Origin: Harryflintia acetispora
Lineage (GTDB): Bacteria; Bacillota; Clostridia; Oscillospirales; Ruminococcaceae
DNA length: 40,060 bases
Direction of reading: 5' to 3'
Assembly: GCA_004340125.1 (NCBI GenBank)
Contig: SLUK01000016.1
Span: forward strand, 1-40,060
Below are positions 23,315 through 32,591 of this stretch, in pieces; positions within the stretch are counted from its first letter, which is position 1, and each line of letters starts with the position of its first letter. The notes below the pieces were generated by a model. The model did no database searches. It saw nothing but the letters and a program-made list of their open reading frames with translations, and had not been told where the DNA came from. A program made the translations under genes and the position numbers.

Positions 23315-25069
23315 ATGGAAATGGTGAATATAAAAATCAACGGTATGCCGCTCAGCGTGCCGAAGGGTACTACGATCCTCCAGGCGGCCAAGCAAAACGG
23401 GATCGACATCCCGACGCTGTGCTACCTGAAGGACATCAACGAGATCGGCGCCTGCCGCATCTGCGTGGTCGAGGTCAAGGGTGCGCGCAGCCTGGTGGCC
23501 GCCTGCGTCTACCCGGTCTCGGAGGGGATGGAGGTCGTCACCAACTCGCAGAAGATCTACGAGTCGCGTAAGATGACCCTCGAGCTGATCCTCTCCAACC
23601 ATGAGAAGACCTGCCTGTACTGCGTGCGCAGCGGCAAGTGCGAGCTGCAGAAGCTCTCGCTCGAGTACGGCCTCGGCGATCCGACCGCCTGGGCCGGCGC
23701 CAACACCAAGTACGACATCGACGAGAGCGCCGCGCACATGTGGCGCAACAACAATAAGTGCATCCTCTGCCGCCGCTGCGTGGCGGTCTGTAAGGCCAAC
23801 CAGGAGGTCGGCGTGATCGGTGCCAACGAGCGCGGCTTCGACACCCACATCGGCTGCGCCTTCGAGCTCGATCTGGCCGAGACCCCCTGCGTCTCCTGCG
23901 GACAGTGCATCACCGTCTGCCCGGTGGGCGCCATCGGTGAGAAGGACGACACCGCGAAGATCCTCGAGGCGCTGCGCGACCCGGCGAAGCATGTCGTGGT
24001 CCAGACCGCGCCCTCCATCCGCGCCACCCTCGGCGAAGAGTTCGGCATGCCCATCGGCACCAATGTGCAGGGCAAGATGGCTGCGGCCCTGCGCCGCCTG
24101 GGCTTCGATAAGGTGTTCGACACCGACTTCGGCGCCGATTTGACCATCATGGAAGAGGCCAACGAGCTCGTCGAGCGGGTGAAGAACGGCGGCAAGCTGC
24201 CGATGATCACCTCCTGCTCCCCGGGCTGGATCAACTTCTGCGAGATGTACTATCCCGACATGCTGGAGAACCTCTCCAGCTGCAAGAGCCCGCAGCAGAT
24301 GTTCGGCGCGATTGTCAAGACCTGGTACGCCGAGAAGAACGGGATCGACCCGAAGGACATCGTGAGCGTCTCGGTCATGCCCTGCACTGCCAAGAAGTTC
24401 GAGATCGGGCGGGACGACCAGTCCGCCGCCGGCGTGCCGGACGTGGACATCGCCATCACCACCCGCGAGCTCGGGCGGATGATTAACCAGGCGGGGATCG
24501 ACTTTGTCAACCTGCCGGACGAGGACTTCGACAACCCGCTCGGGATCGGCTCGGGCGCCGGGCATATCTTCGGCGCGACCGGCGGCGTAATGGAGGCGGC
24601 GCTGCGCACCGCCACCGAGTGGATCACCGGCGAGAAGGCCACCACGCTCGAGTGGAACGACGTGCGCGGCACGGCGGGAATCAAGGAAGCCAGCTACAAG
24701 GTGGGCGATCTTGAGGTCAAGGTTGCCGTCGCCAGCGGCCTTTCCAATGCCCGCAAGGTGCTCGACGCGGTCAAGAGCGGCGAGAAGGATTACACCTTCA
24801 TCGAGATCATGGCCTGCCCGGGCGGCTGCGTCAACGGCGGCGGCCAGCCCATCCAGCCCGCCTCGGTGCGCAATTTCACCGACCTCAAGGCGCTGCGCGC
24901 CAGCGCCCTCTACGGCGAGGACAAGGACATGGAGCTGCGCAAATCCCACGAGAACCCGGCCATCCAGGAGCTTTACAAGGAGTTCCTCCAGAAGCCCGGC
25001 AGCCACACGGCCCACAAGGTGCTGCACACCAGCTACAAGCCGCGTGAGAAGTTTGCCTACAAGAAATAA
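23315..25069 (+). CDS. hydA: [FeFe] hydrogenase catalytic subunit (HndD/HydA)
   Basis: Reduces protons to H2, or oxidises H2, at the H-cluster. The 584-residue product begins with a plant-type [2Fe-2S] domain ('GACRICVVEV' near 50). The His-ligated [4Fe-4S] segment ('HEKTCLYCVRSGKC' near 97) and two [4Fe-4S] motifs ('CILCRRCVAVCK', 'CVSCGQCITVCP') follow. All three H-cluster motifs are present: L1 'TSCSPGW' (near 300), L2 'MPCTAKKFE' (near 355) and L3 'MACPGGCVNGGGQP' (near 498). The C-terminal small-subunit domain is fused. This is a group A, M3-type enzyme as in HndABCD/HydABC complexes. The start ATG follows AAAGGAGGTC. The HydE, HydF and HydG maturases are not in the window. Confidence 0.97.
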   Translation: MEMVNIKINGMPLSVPKGTTILQAAKQNGIDIPTLCYLKDINEIGACRICVVEVKGARSLVAACVYPVSEGMEVVTNSQKIYESRKMTLELILSNHEKTCLYCVRSGKCELQKLSLEYGLGDPTAWAGANTKYDIDESAAHMWRNNNKCILCRRCVAVCKANQEVGVIGANERGFDTHIGCAFELDLAETPCVSCGQCITVCPVGAIGEKDDTAKILEALRDPAKHVVVQTAPSIRATLGEEFGMPIGTNVQGKMAAALRRLGFDKVFDTDFGADLTIMEEANELVERVKNGGKLPMITSCSPGWINFCEMYYPDMLENLSSCKSPQQMFGAIVKTWYAEKNGIDPKDIVSVSVMPCTAKKFEIGRDDQSAAGVPDVDIAITTRELGRMINQAGIDFVNLPDEDFDNPLGIGSGAGHIFGATGGVMEAALRTATEWITGEKATTLEWNDVRGTAGIKEASYKVGDLEVKVAVASGLSNARKVLDAVKSGEKDYTFIEIMACPGGCVNGGGQPIQPASVRNFTDLKALRASALYGEDKDMELRKSHENPAIQELYKEFLQKPGSHTAHKVLHTSYKPREKFAYKK

Positions 25070-25080
25070 AAGGACCTTCG

Positions 25081-25108
25081 GGCCCCCGCTTCGGCGGGGG
25101 CCTTTTCT
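25081..25108 (+). terminator. Hydrogenase operon terminator
   Basis: GGCCCCCGC (25081-25089) pairs perfectly with GCGGGGGCC (25094-25102) around TTCG, followed by TTTTCTT. A strong intrinsic terminator. Confidence 0.94.
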
Positions 25109-25348
25109 TGCGCTCAAAGGAATTTATTGGGAATTCGGGCTTTGATTTTGACATATTCGACACCCTGCCGCGAGTATAATGGAATATCGGACGGGCCTGC
25201 AGGGGGCCTGCCGCGTCTGCCCGAGGCGGGCAAAGGGCCGGCCGGGGCGGCGGGCTAATCTGGAAATGACTTGAAATTAATGTGTATAGATTATACAAAT
25301 ATCATAACAATTATTAACACTATATTTACGAAAATGACGAAAAAGTGG

Positions 25349-25377
25349 TTGAAAGAGAACTGGAAAGATGATATGAT
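25349..25377 (+). promoter_or_regulatory. glg operon promoter
   Basis: TTGAAA (25349-25354), a 17-bp spacer and TATGAT (25372-25377), giving a leader of about 20 nt before glgB. The rest of the 25109-25405 gap holds a GC-rich patch (25190-25256) and an AT-rich patch (25270-25345), with no gene. Upstream elements TTGACA (25148) and TATAAT (25175) are 21 bp apart, too far for a normal promoter. Confidence 0.68.
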
Positions 25378-25405
25378 AAGGACACAGCCAGAAAAAGGAG
25401 ATGTG

Positions 25406-27364
25406 ATGACGATGGGCAAGAGTAAGGATGAAGGCAGAATTTACCTGTTTCATCAGGGAACCTACTACAATGCCCATGAATATATGGGCGCGCATCCCGC
25501 CCGCCGCCGCGGGAAGGACGGATGGGTCTACCGCGTCTGGGCGCCCAACGCGCTGGCGGTTTCGGTGGCCGGCGACTTTAACGGATGGGACCCGCTGGCC
25601 GCCCCGATGAAACGGGTCAGCGAGGGGGGCATATACGAGCTCTTCCTGCCCGGGGGCGAGCAGGGGCAGAACTACAAGTTTTGCGTGACCACCGCCGAGG
25701 GGGAGGAGCGCTACAAGTCCGACCCCTACGGCTACTACTTCGAGCGGGAGATCGGCGGCGCTTCCAAGCTCTACGACCTGGACGGCTACCGCTGGCGGGA
25801 CGAGCGCTGGATGGAGCAGCGCGCCCAGGGCAATCCGGTCGCGAAACCGATGAACATCTACGAGCTGCACCTCGGCTCCTTCAAGCGCACCGAGGACGGG
25901 GAATTTCTCTCCTACCGCGAGCAGGCCAAGGAGATCGTGGAATACGTCAAGGGGATGGGGTACACCCACATCGAGCTCATGCCGGTGAGCGAATACCCCT
26001 ACGACGGGAGCTGGGGCTACCAGGTGACCGGCTACTACGCCCCCACCTGCCGCTACGGCGAGCCGAAGGACTTCATGTACTTCGTGGACTACTGCCACCG
26101 CCACTCGCTGGCCGTGATCATCGACTGGGTGCCCGCCCACTTCCCCAAGGATGCGCACGGGCTCTACCGGTTCGACGGCGGGCCCTGCTACGAGTACGCG
26201 GACGAGCTTAAAAGCGAGCACAAGGAATGGGGCACCATGGTCTTCGACTATGGCCGCGGGGAGGTCGAGAGCTTCCTCATCTCCAACGCGATGTTCTGGG
26301 CCAAGCAGTACCACATCGACGGGATCCGGGTGGACGCGGTGGCGTCGATGCTCTACCTCGACTACGGCCGTCAGGGCGGGCAGTGGCGGCCCAACGAAAA
26401 GGGCGGCAAGGAGAACCTGGAGGCAATCGCCTTTCTGCGCAAGCTCAACGAGGCGCTCCTTTGTGAGAACCCGGGGCTGCTGATGATCGCCGAGGAATCC
26501 ACCGCCTGGCCGCTGGTGACCCGGCCGCCCTCGGTGGGGGGGCTGGGCTTCAACTTCAAGTGGAACATGGGCTGGATGAACGACATCCTGCAATATTTTT
26601 CGCTGGACCCGATCTTCCGCAGCTACAACCATGACAAGCTCACCTTCCCGATGTTCTACGCCTTCTCGGAGAACTTCGTTCTCCCCATCTCGCACGACGA
26701 GGTGGTGCACGGCAAATGCTCGATGATCTCCAAGATGCCCGGCGAGTACGAGCAGAAGTTCGCGGGGCTGCGGGCCTTTTACGGCTATATGATGTCCTTC
26801 CCGGGCAAGAAGCTCCTGTTTATGGGGCAGGAGTTCGGGCAGTTCATCGAGTGGAACTACACCCAGGAGCTGGATTGGAGCCTTTTGGAGTACGACGGCC
26901 ACCGCGGGCTGCAGGCCTATGTGCGGGAGCTGAACCGCTTTTACCAGAAGACCAAGGCCTTCTGGGAGATCGAGCAGAGCTGGGACGGCTTCCAGTGGAC
27001 GGTGCCGGACGACAGCCGCCAGTGCGTGATCAGCTACCGCCGGATCGACGAGGCGGGGCACGAGGTGCTCGTTGTCTGCAACTTCACGCCGGTCAAGCGG
27101 GAGCATTACCGGATCGGGGTGCCAAAGGCCAGGGCCTATACCGAAATCCTCTCCTCGGACGAGGAGCGCTTCGGCGGGGCCGGGCTGCGCAACGAGAAAT
27201 ACCTCCTCTGCGAACCAATCCCGATGCACGGCAGCGACTACTCGATCGAGCTGACCCTGCCGCCGCTGAGCACCATCTATCTCAAGGGGCTGCGCCGCCT
27301 GCCCAAGGACGCGCCGGCCGCCCTGCCAGACACATCAAAAACCTCTAAGGGGGACAACATATGA
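25406..27364 (+). CDS. glgB: 1,4-alpha-glucan branching enzyme
   Basis: Transfers alpha-1,4 chains to alpha-1,6 positions to branch glycogen. The 652-residue product has an N-terminal CBM48 domain ('WAPNALAVSVAGDFNGWDP' near 37-55) and a GH13 barrel. The catalytic Asp is in 'GIRVDAVASML' (near 307), the acid Glu in 'MIAEEST' (near 361) and the transition-state Asp region in 'PISHDEVVHG' (near 429). An all-beta C-terminal domain completes it. ATG 25406 is taken because AAAAAGGAG ends 5 bases upstream; ATG 25412 is an alternative. Its stop overlaps the glgC start (ATGA), so the two are translationally coupled. Confidence 0.96.
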   Translation: MTMGKSKDEGRIYLFHQGTYYNAHEYMGAHPARRRGKDGWVYRVWAPNALAVSVAGDFNGWDPLAAPMKRVSEGGIYELFLPGGEQGQNYKFCVTTAEGEERYKSDPYGYYFEREIGGASKLYDLDGYRWRDERWMEQRAQGNPVAKPMNIYELHLGSFKRTEDGEFLSYREQAKEIVEYVKGMGYTHIELMPVSEYPYDGSWGYQVTGYYAPTCRYGEPKDFMYFVDYCHRHSLAVIIDWVPAHFPKDAHGLYRFDGGPCYEYADELKSEHKEWGTMVFDYGRGEVESFLISNAMFWAKQYHIDGIRVDAVASMLYLDYGRQGGQWRPNEKGGKENLEAIAFLRKLNEALLCENPGLLMIAEESTAWPLVTRPPSVGGLGFNFKWNMGWMNDILQYFSLDPIFRSYNHDKLTFPMFYAFSENFVLPISHDEVVHGKCSMISKMPGEYEQKFAGLRAFYGYMMSFPGKKLLFMGQEFGQFIEWNYTQELDWSLLEYDGHRGLQAYVRELNRFYQKTKAFWEIEQSWDGFQWTVPDDSRQCVISYRRIDEAGHEVLVVCNFTPVKREHYRIGVPKARAYTEILSSDEERFGGAGLRNEKYLLCEPIPMHGSDYSIELTLPPLSTIYLKGLRRLPKDAPAALPDTSKTSKGDNI

Positions 27365-28575
27365 ATTACAAAAAGGAATGGATCGCCATGCTCCTGGCGG
27401 GCGGCCAGGGCAGCCGGCTCTACGCGCTGACCCGGCGGCTGGCGAAGCCGGCGGTGCCATACGGAGGGAAATACCGGATCATCGATTTCCCGCTCTCCAA
27501 CTGCGTCAACTCGGGGATCGACACGGTGGGGGTGCTCACCCAGTACCAGCCGCTGGTGCTCAACGAGTACATCGGTAACGGGCAGCCGTGGGATCTGGAC
27601 CGGATCAGCGGCGGCGTCTTTGTCCTGCCCCCTTATCAGAAGAGCTCGGGCTCGGACTGGTACACCGGCACGGCCAACGCCATCTATCAGAATATCTCGT
27701 TCATCCAGCGCTACGACCCCGAGTATGTGGTCATCCTCTCGGGCGACCACATCTATAAGATGGACTACTCCAAGATGCTCGCCTACCACAAGGAGAAGGA
27801 GGCGGACGCCTCCATCGCGGTCATCAAGGTCCCGATGGAGGAGGCCTCCCGATTTGGGATTATGAACGCCTACCCGGACGGGAAGATCTACGAGTTCGAG
27901 GAGAAGCCGCAAAACCCCAAGAGCGATCTGGCCTCGATGGGGATTTACATCTTCACCTGGAAGAAGCTCAAGAAATACCTCGAGGACGACGAGGCGGATC
28001 CGATCTCCCAGAAGGACTTCGGCAAGAACATCATCCCGGCCATGCTGGATGCGGGCGAGCAGATGTACGCCTATCCCTTCGAGGGGTACTGGAAGGACGT
28101 GGGGACCATCGACAGCCTGTGGGAGGCCAACATGGACCTTTTAAATCCCAACGTTCCGCTCACCCTCTACGACCCGCAGTGGAAGATCTTTTCGCGCAAC
28201 CCGGTCATGCCGCCGCATTACATATCCCCCTGCGCCAGGGTGCAGAACTCGATGGTGACCGAGGGGTGCTTTGTCGAGGGGATGTGCGACTTCACCATCC
28301 TCTTCGCCGGGGTCACGGTGGAGCCGGGCGCGGTGGTGCGAGACAGCATTATCATGCCGGGCTCGGTCATCAAGGCCGGCGCGGTGGTGGAATATTCGAT
28401 CATCGCCGAGAACGTGACGATCGGCGAGGGCGCCCGGGTGGGGGCCCGGCCCGAGGACACCCCGGATAAGGAAAACTGGGGGATCACCGTCGTCGGCGAG
28501 CAGGTCAGCGTTTCCCCCGGGCAGGTCGTACCCGCAAAGGCTATGATGGAATACTCGGCAAAGGGGGAGAAATGA
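27361..28575 (+). CDS. glgC: Glucose-1-phosphate adenylyltransferase, catalytic subunit
   Basis: Makes ADP-glucose from ATP and glucose-1-phosphate, the committed step of glycogen synthesis. The 404-residue product has the nucleotide-binding 'LLAGGQGSRLYALT' at residues 11-24, 'KPAVPYGGKYRIIDFPLSNC', and the sugar-phosphate region 'FEEKPQNPKSDLASMGIYIF'. 'SGDHIYKMDY' holds the metal-binding Asp. A C-terminal left-handed beta helix follows (about 285-390). It overlaps glgB by 4 bases and glgD by 4 bases. With glgD it probably forms the GlgC-GlgD heteromer known from Firmicutes. Confidence 0.95.
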   Translation: MNYKKEWIAMLLAGGQGSRLYALTRRLAKPAVPYGGKYRIIDFPLSNCVNSGIDTVGVLTQYQPLVLNEYIGNGQPWDLDRISGGVFVLPPYQKSSGSDWYTGTANAIYQNISFIQRYDPEYVVILSGDHIYKMDYSKMLAYHKEKEADASIAVIKVPMEEASRFGIMNAYPDGKIYEFEEKPQNPKSDLASMGIYIFTWKKLKKYLEDDEADPISQKDFGKNIIPAMLDAGEQMYAYPFEGYWKDVGTIDSLWEANMDLLNPNVPLTLYDPQWKIFSRNPVMPPHYISPCARVQNSMVTEGCFVEGMCDFTILFAGVTVEPGAVVRDSIIMPGSVIKAGAVVEYSIIAENVTIGEGARVGARPEDTPDKENWGITVVGEQVSVSPGQVVPAKAMMEYSAKGEK

Positions 28576-29696
28576 TGATCAGTGAAAAAACTTTGGGAAT
28601 TGTATTTTCCAATATGCACGACCACATGCTCTCCGAGATCACGGAGCAGCGCACCATGGGCTCGGTCCCCTTCGGCGGGCGCTACCGGCTGATCGACTTT
28701 GTGCTTTCCAACATGGCCAATTCCGGCATATCGGACGTCGGGGTGATCACCAAGAGCAACTACCAGTCCCTGATGGACCACCTGGGCACCGGGCGGGAGT
28801 GGGACCTCACCCGCAAGCGCGGGGGGTTGAGCATCCTGCCCCCCTTCGGGCATGCGAGCGCCGGGATCTACCGCGGGCGGCTCGAGGCGCTCTCCGGGGT
28901 GCTGACCTATATCAAGCACAGCGACGCCAAGTATGTGATCCTCGCCGACTGCGACGTGGTGGCCAACATCGATTTCTCCGAGATCATGAAGGCCCACATC
29001 GAGAAGGCGGCGGACATCACGGTGGTCTATAAGCGGGACACGGTGGCCGACGAACAGGTGATGGACACCACCGTCCTGCGCCTGGATGAAAACAACCTGG
29101 TCAACGAGGTGCTCATCCATCCGCCGGTGCAGGGGGAGGACAACATCTACCTCAACTTCGCCATTGTCGCCAAGGATGCGCTCGAAAAGCTGATCACCGA
29201 GGGGACGAGCCGCAGCATCTACAGCTTCGCCAAGGGCGTGCTGCAGGACAAGTGCAACAAGATGCGCATCTATGCCTGGCAGTTTGACGGCTACTGCACC
29301 AAGATCAACAGCATCAGGAGCTACTATAAGGCGAATATGCAGCTGCTCGACCCGCAGGTGCGCGCCCAGCTCTTCCCGCGCGAGCGGCCGATCTACACCA
29401 AGGTGCGCGACGAGGTGCCCGCAAAATATGGGCTGAGCGCCGAGGCGGGCGGCAGCATGATCGCCGACGGGGCGATCATCGACGGCACGGTGGAGAACTC
29501 GATCATCTTCCGCGGCGTGCACATCGGCAAGGGCGCGGTGGTCAAGAACTGCATCCTCATGCAGGATACGATGGTCAGCGAAAACGTCTCGCTGGACCAT
29601 GTGATCACCGACAAGAACGTGGTCATCCGAGCGGGACGCACCATGGTGGGGCCGGAATCCTACCCGGTCATCATCGCCAAAAACAGCATCGTATAG
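28572..29696 (+). CDS. glgD: GlgD, regulatory paralogue of ADP-glucose pyrophosphorylase
   Basis: The 374-residue product is a GlgC homologue with the same nucleotidyltransferase plus beta-helix plan. The catalytic 'GGxGxRL' loop is replaced by 'IVFSNMHDHMLSEIT', and the metal-binding motif reads 'ILADCDVVANID'. This is the standard mark of GlgD, a non-catalytic partner that raises or tunes GlgC activity. The start is ATG 28572, overlapping the glgC stop, with AAAGGGGGAG upstream; ATG 28575 follows immediately. Its stop is 101 bp before glgA. Confidence 0.93.
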   Translation: MMISEKTLGIVFSNMHDHMLSEITEQRTMGSVPFGGRYRLIDFVLSNMANSGISDVGVITKSNYQSLMDHLGTGREWDLTRKRGGLSILPPFGHASAGIYRGRLEALSGVLTYIKHSDAKYVILADCDVVANIDFSEIMKAHIEKAADITVVYKRDTVADEQVMDTTVLRLDENNLVNEVLIHPPVQGEDNIYLNFAIVAKDALEKLITEGTSRSIYSFAKGVLQDKCNKMRIYAWQFDGYCTKINSIRSYYKANMQLLDPQVRAQLFPRERPIYTKVRDEVPAKYGLSAEAGGSMIADGAIIDGTVENSIIFRGVHIGKGAVVKNCILMQDTMVSENVSLDHVITDKNVVIRAGRTMVGPESYPVIIAKNSIV

Positions 29697-29797
29697 TTTA
29701 ACTCGTGCGGCCCCGCCGCACCCGGCCGGCCGCAGGGGGCTTGCTCCTCTGCGGCCTTGCCTGTGGGAAGGGGACGCTGACAGGGAGGAATGACTCT

Positions 29798-31687
29798 ATG
29801 AAAATTTTGTATGCGGCCAGTGAGGCGCGCCCGTTCATCGCCTCGGGGGGCTTGGGCGACGTCGCCGGCTCGCTGCCGGGGGCGGTGAGCGCCTGCGGGC
29901 AGGACTGCCGGGTGGTGATCCCGCTCTACGGCGACATCTCGTCCGAGCAGCGCGCCGAAATGCGCTTTCTCTGCGACTTCACGGTGAACCTCGCCTGGCG
30001 GCGGCAGTACTGCGGCGTGTTCGAGGCGCGTCAGGGCGGAGTGACCTATTACCTCATCGACAACGAATACTACTTCCGCCGGGGTGGGCTCTACGGCTTT
30101 TACGACGACGGCGAGCGCTTCGCCTTCTTCTCCAAGGCGGTGGTCGATATGCTCGCGCACATCGACTGGACGCCCGACGTCATCCACTGCAACGACTGGC
30201 AGACGGCGATGATCCCGGTCTATCTCAACAGCTACTACCGCAGCGAGGAGCCCTACCACGGCATCAAGACGGTCTTCACCATCCACAACATCCAGTACCA
30301 GGGGCAGTATTCCGCTGAGATCATCGAGGATGTACTGGGGATTTCCAAGAGCTATGCGCGCACCCTGATGTACGACGGGTGCTGCAACATGATGAAGGGG
30401 GCCATCGAACAGGCCAATGCGGTGACCACCGTCAGCCCGACCTATGCATATGAGATTCTGGACGAGTGGTACGCCCACGGGCTGGACCGCTTCCTGCGCG
30501 AGCAGCGCTACAAGCTCAGCGGGATATTAAATGGGATCGACACCCATTTCTACGATCCGGCGGGAGACCAAAACCTCTATATGAACTACGACCGGGATAG
30601 CGCGCTTCAGGGCAAGGCGGTAAATAAGCAGCGCCTGCAGCAGGAGCTGGGGCTGAGCCAGAACAGCGACTCTATGCTCATCGGGATCGTCTCACGGCTG
30701 GTCTCCCACAAGGGCGTGGACCTGATCAAGTACATCTTCGGTAAGATCATCGAGGAGGGGATGCAGGTCGTGGTCCTCGGTACGGGGGATTATATCTACG
30801 AGAGCTTCTTTGGCGAGATGGCGGCCCTCTACCCGGACAGGGTGGCGGTGCGCATCGCCTTCGATCCGGCGCTGGCCAGCAAAATCTATGCGGCCTCGGA
30901 TATTTTCCTCATGCCCTCGAAGAGCGAGCCCTGCGGCCTCTCGCAGATGGTGGCCCTGCGCTACGGGGCCATCCCGGTGGTGCGCAAGACCGGGGGATTG
31001 GCCGATTCGATCACCGACATGGGGGACGAGGGGGGCAACGGCTACACCTTCGCCACCTACAACGCCCACGATATGTTCGGGGCGGTCAAGCGCGCGCAGG
31101 CGCACTATTATGACAAGCCCGCCTGGGAGGCGGCCGTGCAGCGCGCGATGGAATGCGATTTCAGCTGGCGCAAGTCGGCCAGGGCCTATACTTCGCTCTA
31201 TGCCTCGCTGGCCGGGGTAAGCGAGGAGGAGGTCGAGCGGGCCATCCACGAACGGGAGAAGAGCCTGGAAGCGAGCAATTCTCCCCAGGCGATCCAGCCG
31301 TTGGGAAAGCCCGCCGGGAACAAGAAGCCCGTGGGGTCCCCGGCCAAAAAGCCCGCCGCCAAGAAAGCGGCCCCGGCGCGGGAGAAAGCGCCCGCAGCGG
31401 AAAAAAAGTCTACCAAGGCCCCGGCGAAGAAGCCCACCAAGAAAGCGGCGGCTCCGGCGCTCGAGAAAGCGCCTACGCAGGAGAAAACGCCTGCGCCGGA
31501 GAAAACACCTGCGCCGGAGAAAGCGTCCGCGGCCGAAAAAAAGCCCGCCAAGGTCCCGGCCAAAAAGCCGGCCGCCAAGAAGACAGCGGCCCCGGCGCTC
31601 GAGAAAGCGCCCGCGGCAGAAAAAAAGCCCGCCAAGGCCCCGGCGAAGAAGACAACTCCCAAGGACAAAGCCAAACAAGGCGAATAG
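29798..31687 (+). CDS. glgA: Glycogen synthase with a histone-H1-like C-terminal tail
   Basis: Extends alpha-1,4-glucan from ADP-glucose (GT5 family). The first 485 or so residues are an ordinary GlgA. They include 'ASGGLGDVAGSLP' at residues 16-28 (the usual K of KxGGL is Ala here, as I recall for some Firmicutes), 'HCNDWQTAMIP' and 'SRLVSHKGVDL'. The acceptor/phosphate site is 'SKSEPCGLSQMVALRYGAIP'. From about residue 505 to 629 there is a low-complexity tail of Lys, Ala and Pro with repeats such as 'AKKPAAKK', 'APAEKKPAK'-like and 'APEK' units. Its composition resembles histone H1 or the tails of some bacterial HU proteins. ATG 29798 is chosen behind GGGAGGAA. It is last in glgBCDA. Confidence 0.94.
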   Translation: MKILYAASEARPFIASGGLGDVAGSLPGAVSACGQDCRVVIPLYGDISSEQRAEMRFLCDFTVNLAWRRQYCGVFEARQGGVTYYLIDNEYYFRRGGLYGFYDDGERFAFFSKAVVDMLAHIDWTPDVIHCNDWQTAMIPVYLNSYYRSEEPYHGIKTVFTIHNIQYQGQYSAEIIEDVLGISKSYARTLMYDGCCNMMKGAIEQANAVTTVSPTYAYEILDEWYAHGLDRFLREQRYKLSGILNGIDTHFYDPAGDQNLYMNYDRDSALQGKAVNKQRLQQELGLSQNSDSMLIGIVSRLVSHKGVDLIKYIFGKIIEEGMQVVVLGTGDYIYESFFGEMAALYPDRVAVRIAFDPALASKIYAASDIFLMPSKSEPCGLSQMVALRYGAIPVVRKTGGLADSITDMGDEGGNGYTFATYNAHDMFGAVKRAQAHYYDKPAWEAAVQRAMECDFSWRKSARAYTSLYASLAGVSEEEVERAIHEREKSLEASNSPQAIQPLGKPAGNKKPVGSPAKKPAAKKAAPAREKAPAAEKKSTKAPAKKPTKKAAAPALEKAPTQEKTPAPEKTPAPEKASAAEKKPAKVPAKKPAAKKTAAPALEKAPAAEKKPAKAPAKKTTPKDKAKQGE

Positions 31688-31696
31688 CGGTATTCC

Positions 31697-31734
31697 AAGG
31701 GCCCCGGCATGCGCCGGGGCCCTTGCTTTTTTTT
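31697..31734 (+). terminator. glg operon terminator
   Basis: AAGGGCCCCGGC (31697-31708) pairs perfectly with GCCGGGGCCCTT (31713-31724) around ATGC, followed by GCTTTTTTTT. A strong intrinsic terminator. Confidence 0.95.
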
Positions 31735-31750
31735 GGAGGGCCGGTATAAT
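31723..31750 (+). promoter_or_regulatory. Putative promoter overlapping the glg terminator
   Basis: TTGCTT (31723-31728), 16 bp and a perfect TATAAT (31745-31750). The -35 would lie in the terminator's T tract. It should serve the gene starting at 31801. Confidence 0.5.
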
Positions 31751-31800
31751 GTTTTTTATAGGGCTTGGGGCCGACCGGCCTGCAGGAAGGGGAAGAGAGC

Positions 31801-32541
31801 GTGAAATCGTACACCCGGCGGATACCGCGGAACAAGACGGTGGAGCTCAATGAAAACAGCAATGCGCTGGACAAGTTCAACCATACCTTTTACCGTGTGG
31901 CCCAGGAGCTGACGCCCTGGGGCTTTATCCGGGGCAGGGCCATCCGGCGGGAGCTGCTGCTGCGGGGGAAGGCTTTTACCTTCCGGGTGTATTTCCGTTG
32001 CAACGGGGCGAGCACCCTCAAGTTTGGCGTCTATGTGAACATCTTCTCCGACCGGCTGGCGCAGTGGCACCGGGAAAACTATGCCGACACCAACCATCAG
32101 CTGGAGGCCGGGAATGTGCTCACCCTGCCGCTGCGCGCCCTGGTGGACGGCGGGGAGAGCGAGCGGTTCGACGTCACCTTCGAGGTGGAGCGCGAACGGG
32201 TGATCCGCTCGATCGTCGACCAGGTCACCGAGGGGCTCTATCCCTTCCTCGAGCGGTTTGAAGAGGGGCTCATCGGGCTGGTGGACCAGGTCGCGCGGGA
32301 GGGCTTTGCCCCGCAGGCGGGGTTCGTCACCAACCTCAATTTCCTGCTCTGCTTCGGCAACGCCAAGAAGGCGCAGCAGGGGATGGAAAACTTTTTGCGG
32401 GCCATGCCGGAGTATCGCGCGCTCTATGAGGAATACCGGCGGGAGGACCCGCTCAACTTCATGATTTCAAAAGGGGAGTACGGGTTGATGATCAAGGAGA
32501 TCCTGTATAACCACATCGAAATCGACTTTACGCAGCTCTGA
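31801..32541 (+). CDS. Conserved-looking protein of unknown function
   Basis: A 246-residue soluble protein that I do not recognise. It opens with a basic segment ('KSYTRRIPRNKTVEL'). A central beta-rich part ('FRVYFRCNGASTLKFGVYVN', 'LPLRALVDGG', 'FDVTFEVERERVIRSIVDQV') and an alpha-helical C-terminal part ('YPFLERFEEGLIGLVDQVAR') follow. It has no signal peptide, membrane segment or clear catalytic motif. The start is GTG 31801 behind AGGAAGGGGAAGAG; the in-frame ATG 31765 would place the start before that site. It has its own promoter and a shared terminator, so it is monocistronic. Confidence 0.78.
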   Translation: MKSYTRRIPRNKTVELNENSNALDKFNHTFYRVAQELTPWGFIRGRAIRRELLLRGKAFTFRVYFRCNGASTLKFGVYVNIFSDRLAQWHRENYADTNHQLEAGNVLTLPLRALVDGGESERFDVTFEVERERVIRSIVDQVTEGLYPFLERFEEGLIGLVDQVAREGFAPQAGFVTNLNFLLCFGNAKKAQQGMENFLRAMPEYRALYEEYRREDPLNFMISKGEYGLMIKEILYNHIEIDFTQL

Positions 32542-32551
32542 CGACAAGAAA

Positions 32552-32587
32552 AAAGGGCCGCCGCACCGGCTTGTGCGGCGGCCCTTT
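32552..32587. terminator. Bidirectional terminator
   Basis: AAAGGGCCGCCGCAC (32552-32566) pairs perfectly with GTGCGGCGGCCCTTT (32573-32587). It lies between convergent stops (32541 plus, 32592 minus), with A-rich sequence on the left that gives a U tract for the minus strand. Confidence 0.88.
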
Positions 32588-32591
32588 CCCG

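Noticed and set aside
23294..25117. 607-residue open frame on the minus strand opposite hydA
   Set aside because: It is a reverse-strand shadow in GC-rich DNA, rich in His, Asp, Ala and Gly with no family signature. The plus strand has all H-cluster motifs.
25148..25180. TTGACA and TATAAT upstream of glgB as a promoter
   Set aside because: The spacer is 21 bp, too long for normal sigma-A use; the pair at 25349-25377 has proper spacing and position.
25277..27229. 650-residue minus-strand frame opposite glgB
   Set aside because: It has shadow composition and no ribosome binding site. glgB catalytic motifs are intact on the plus strand.
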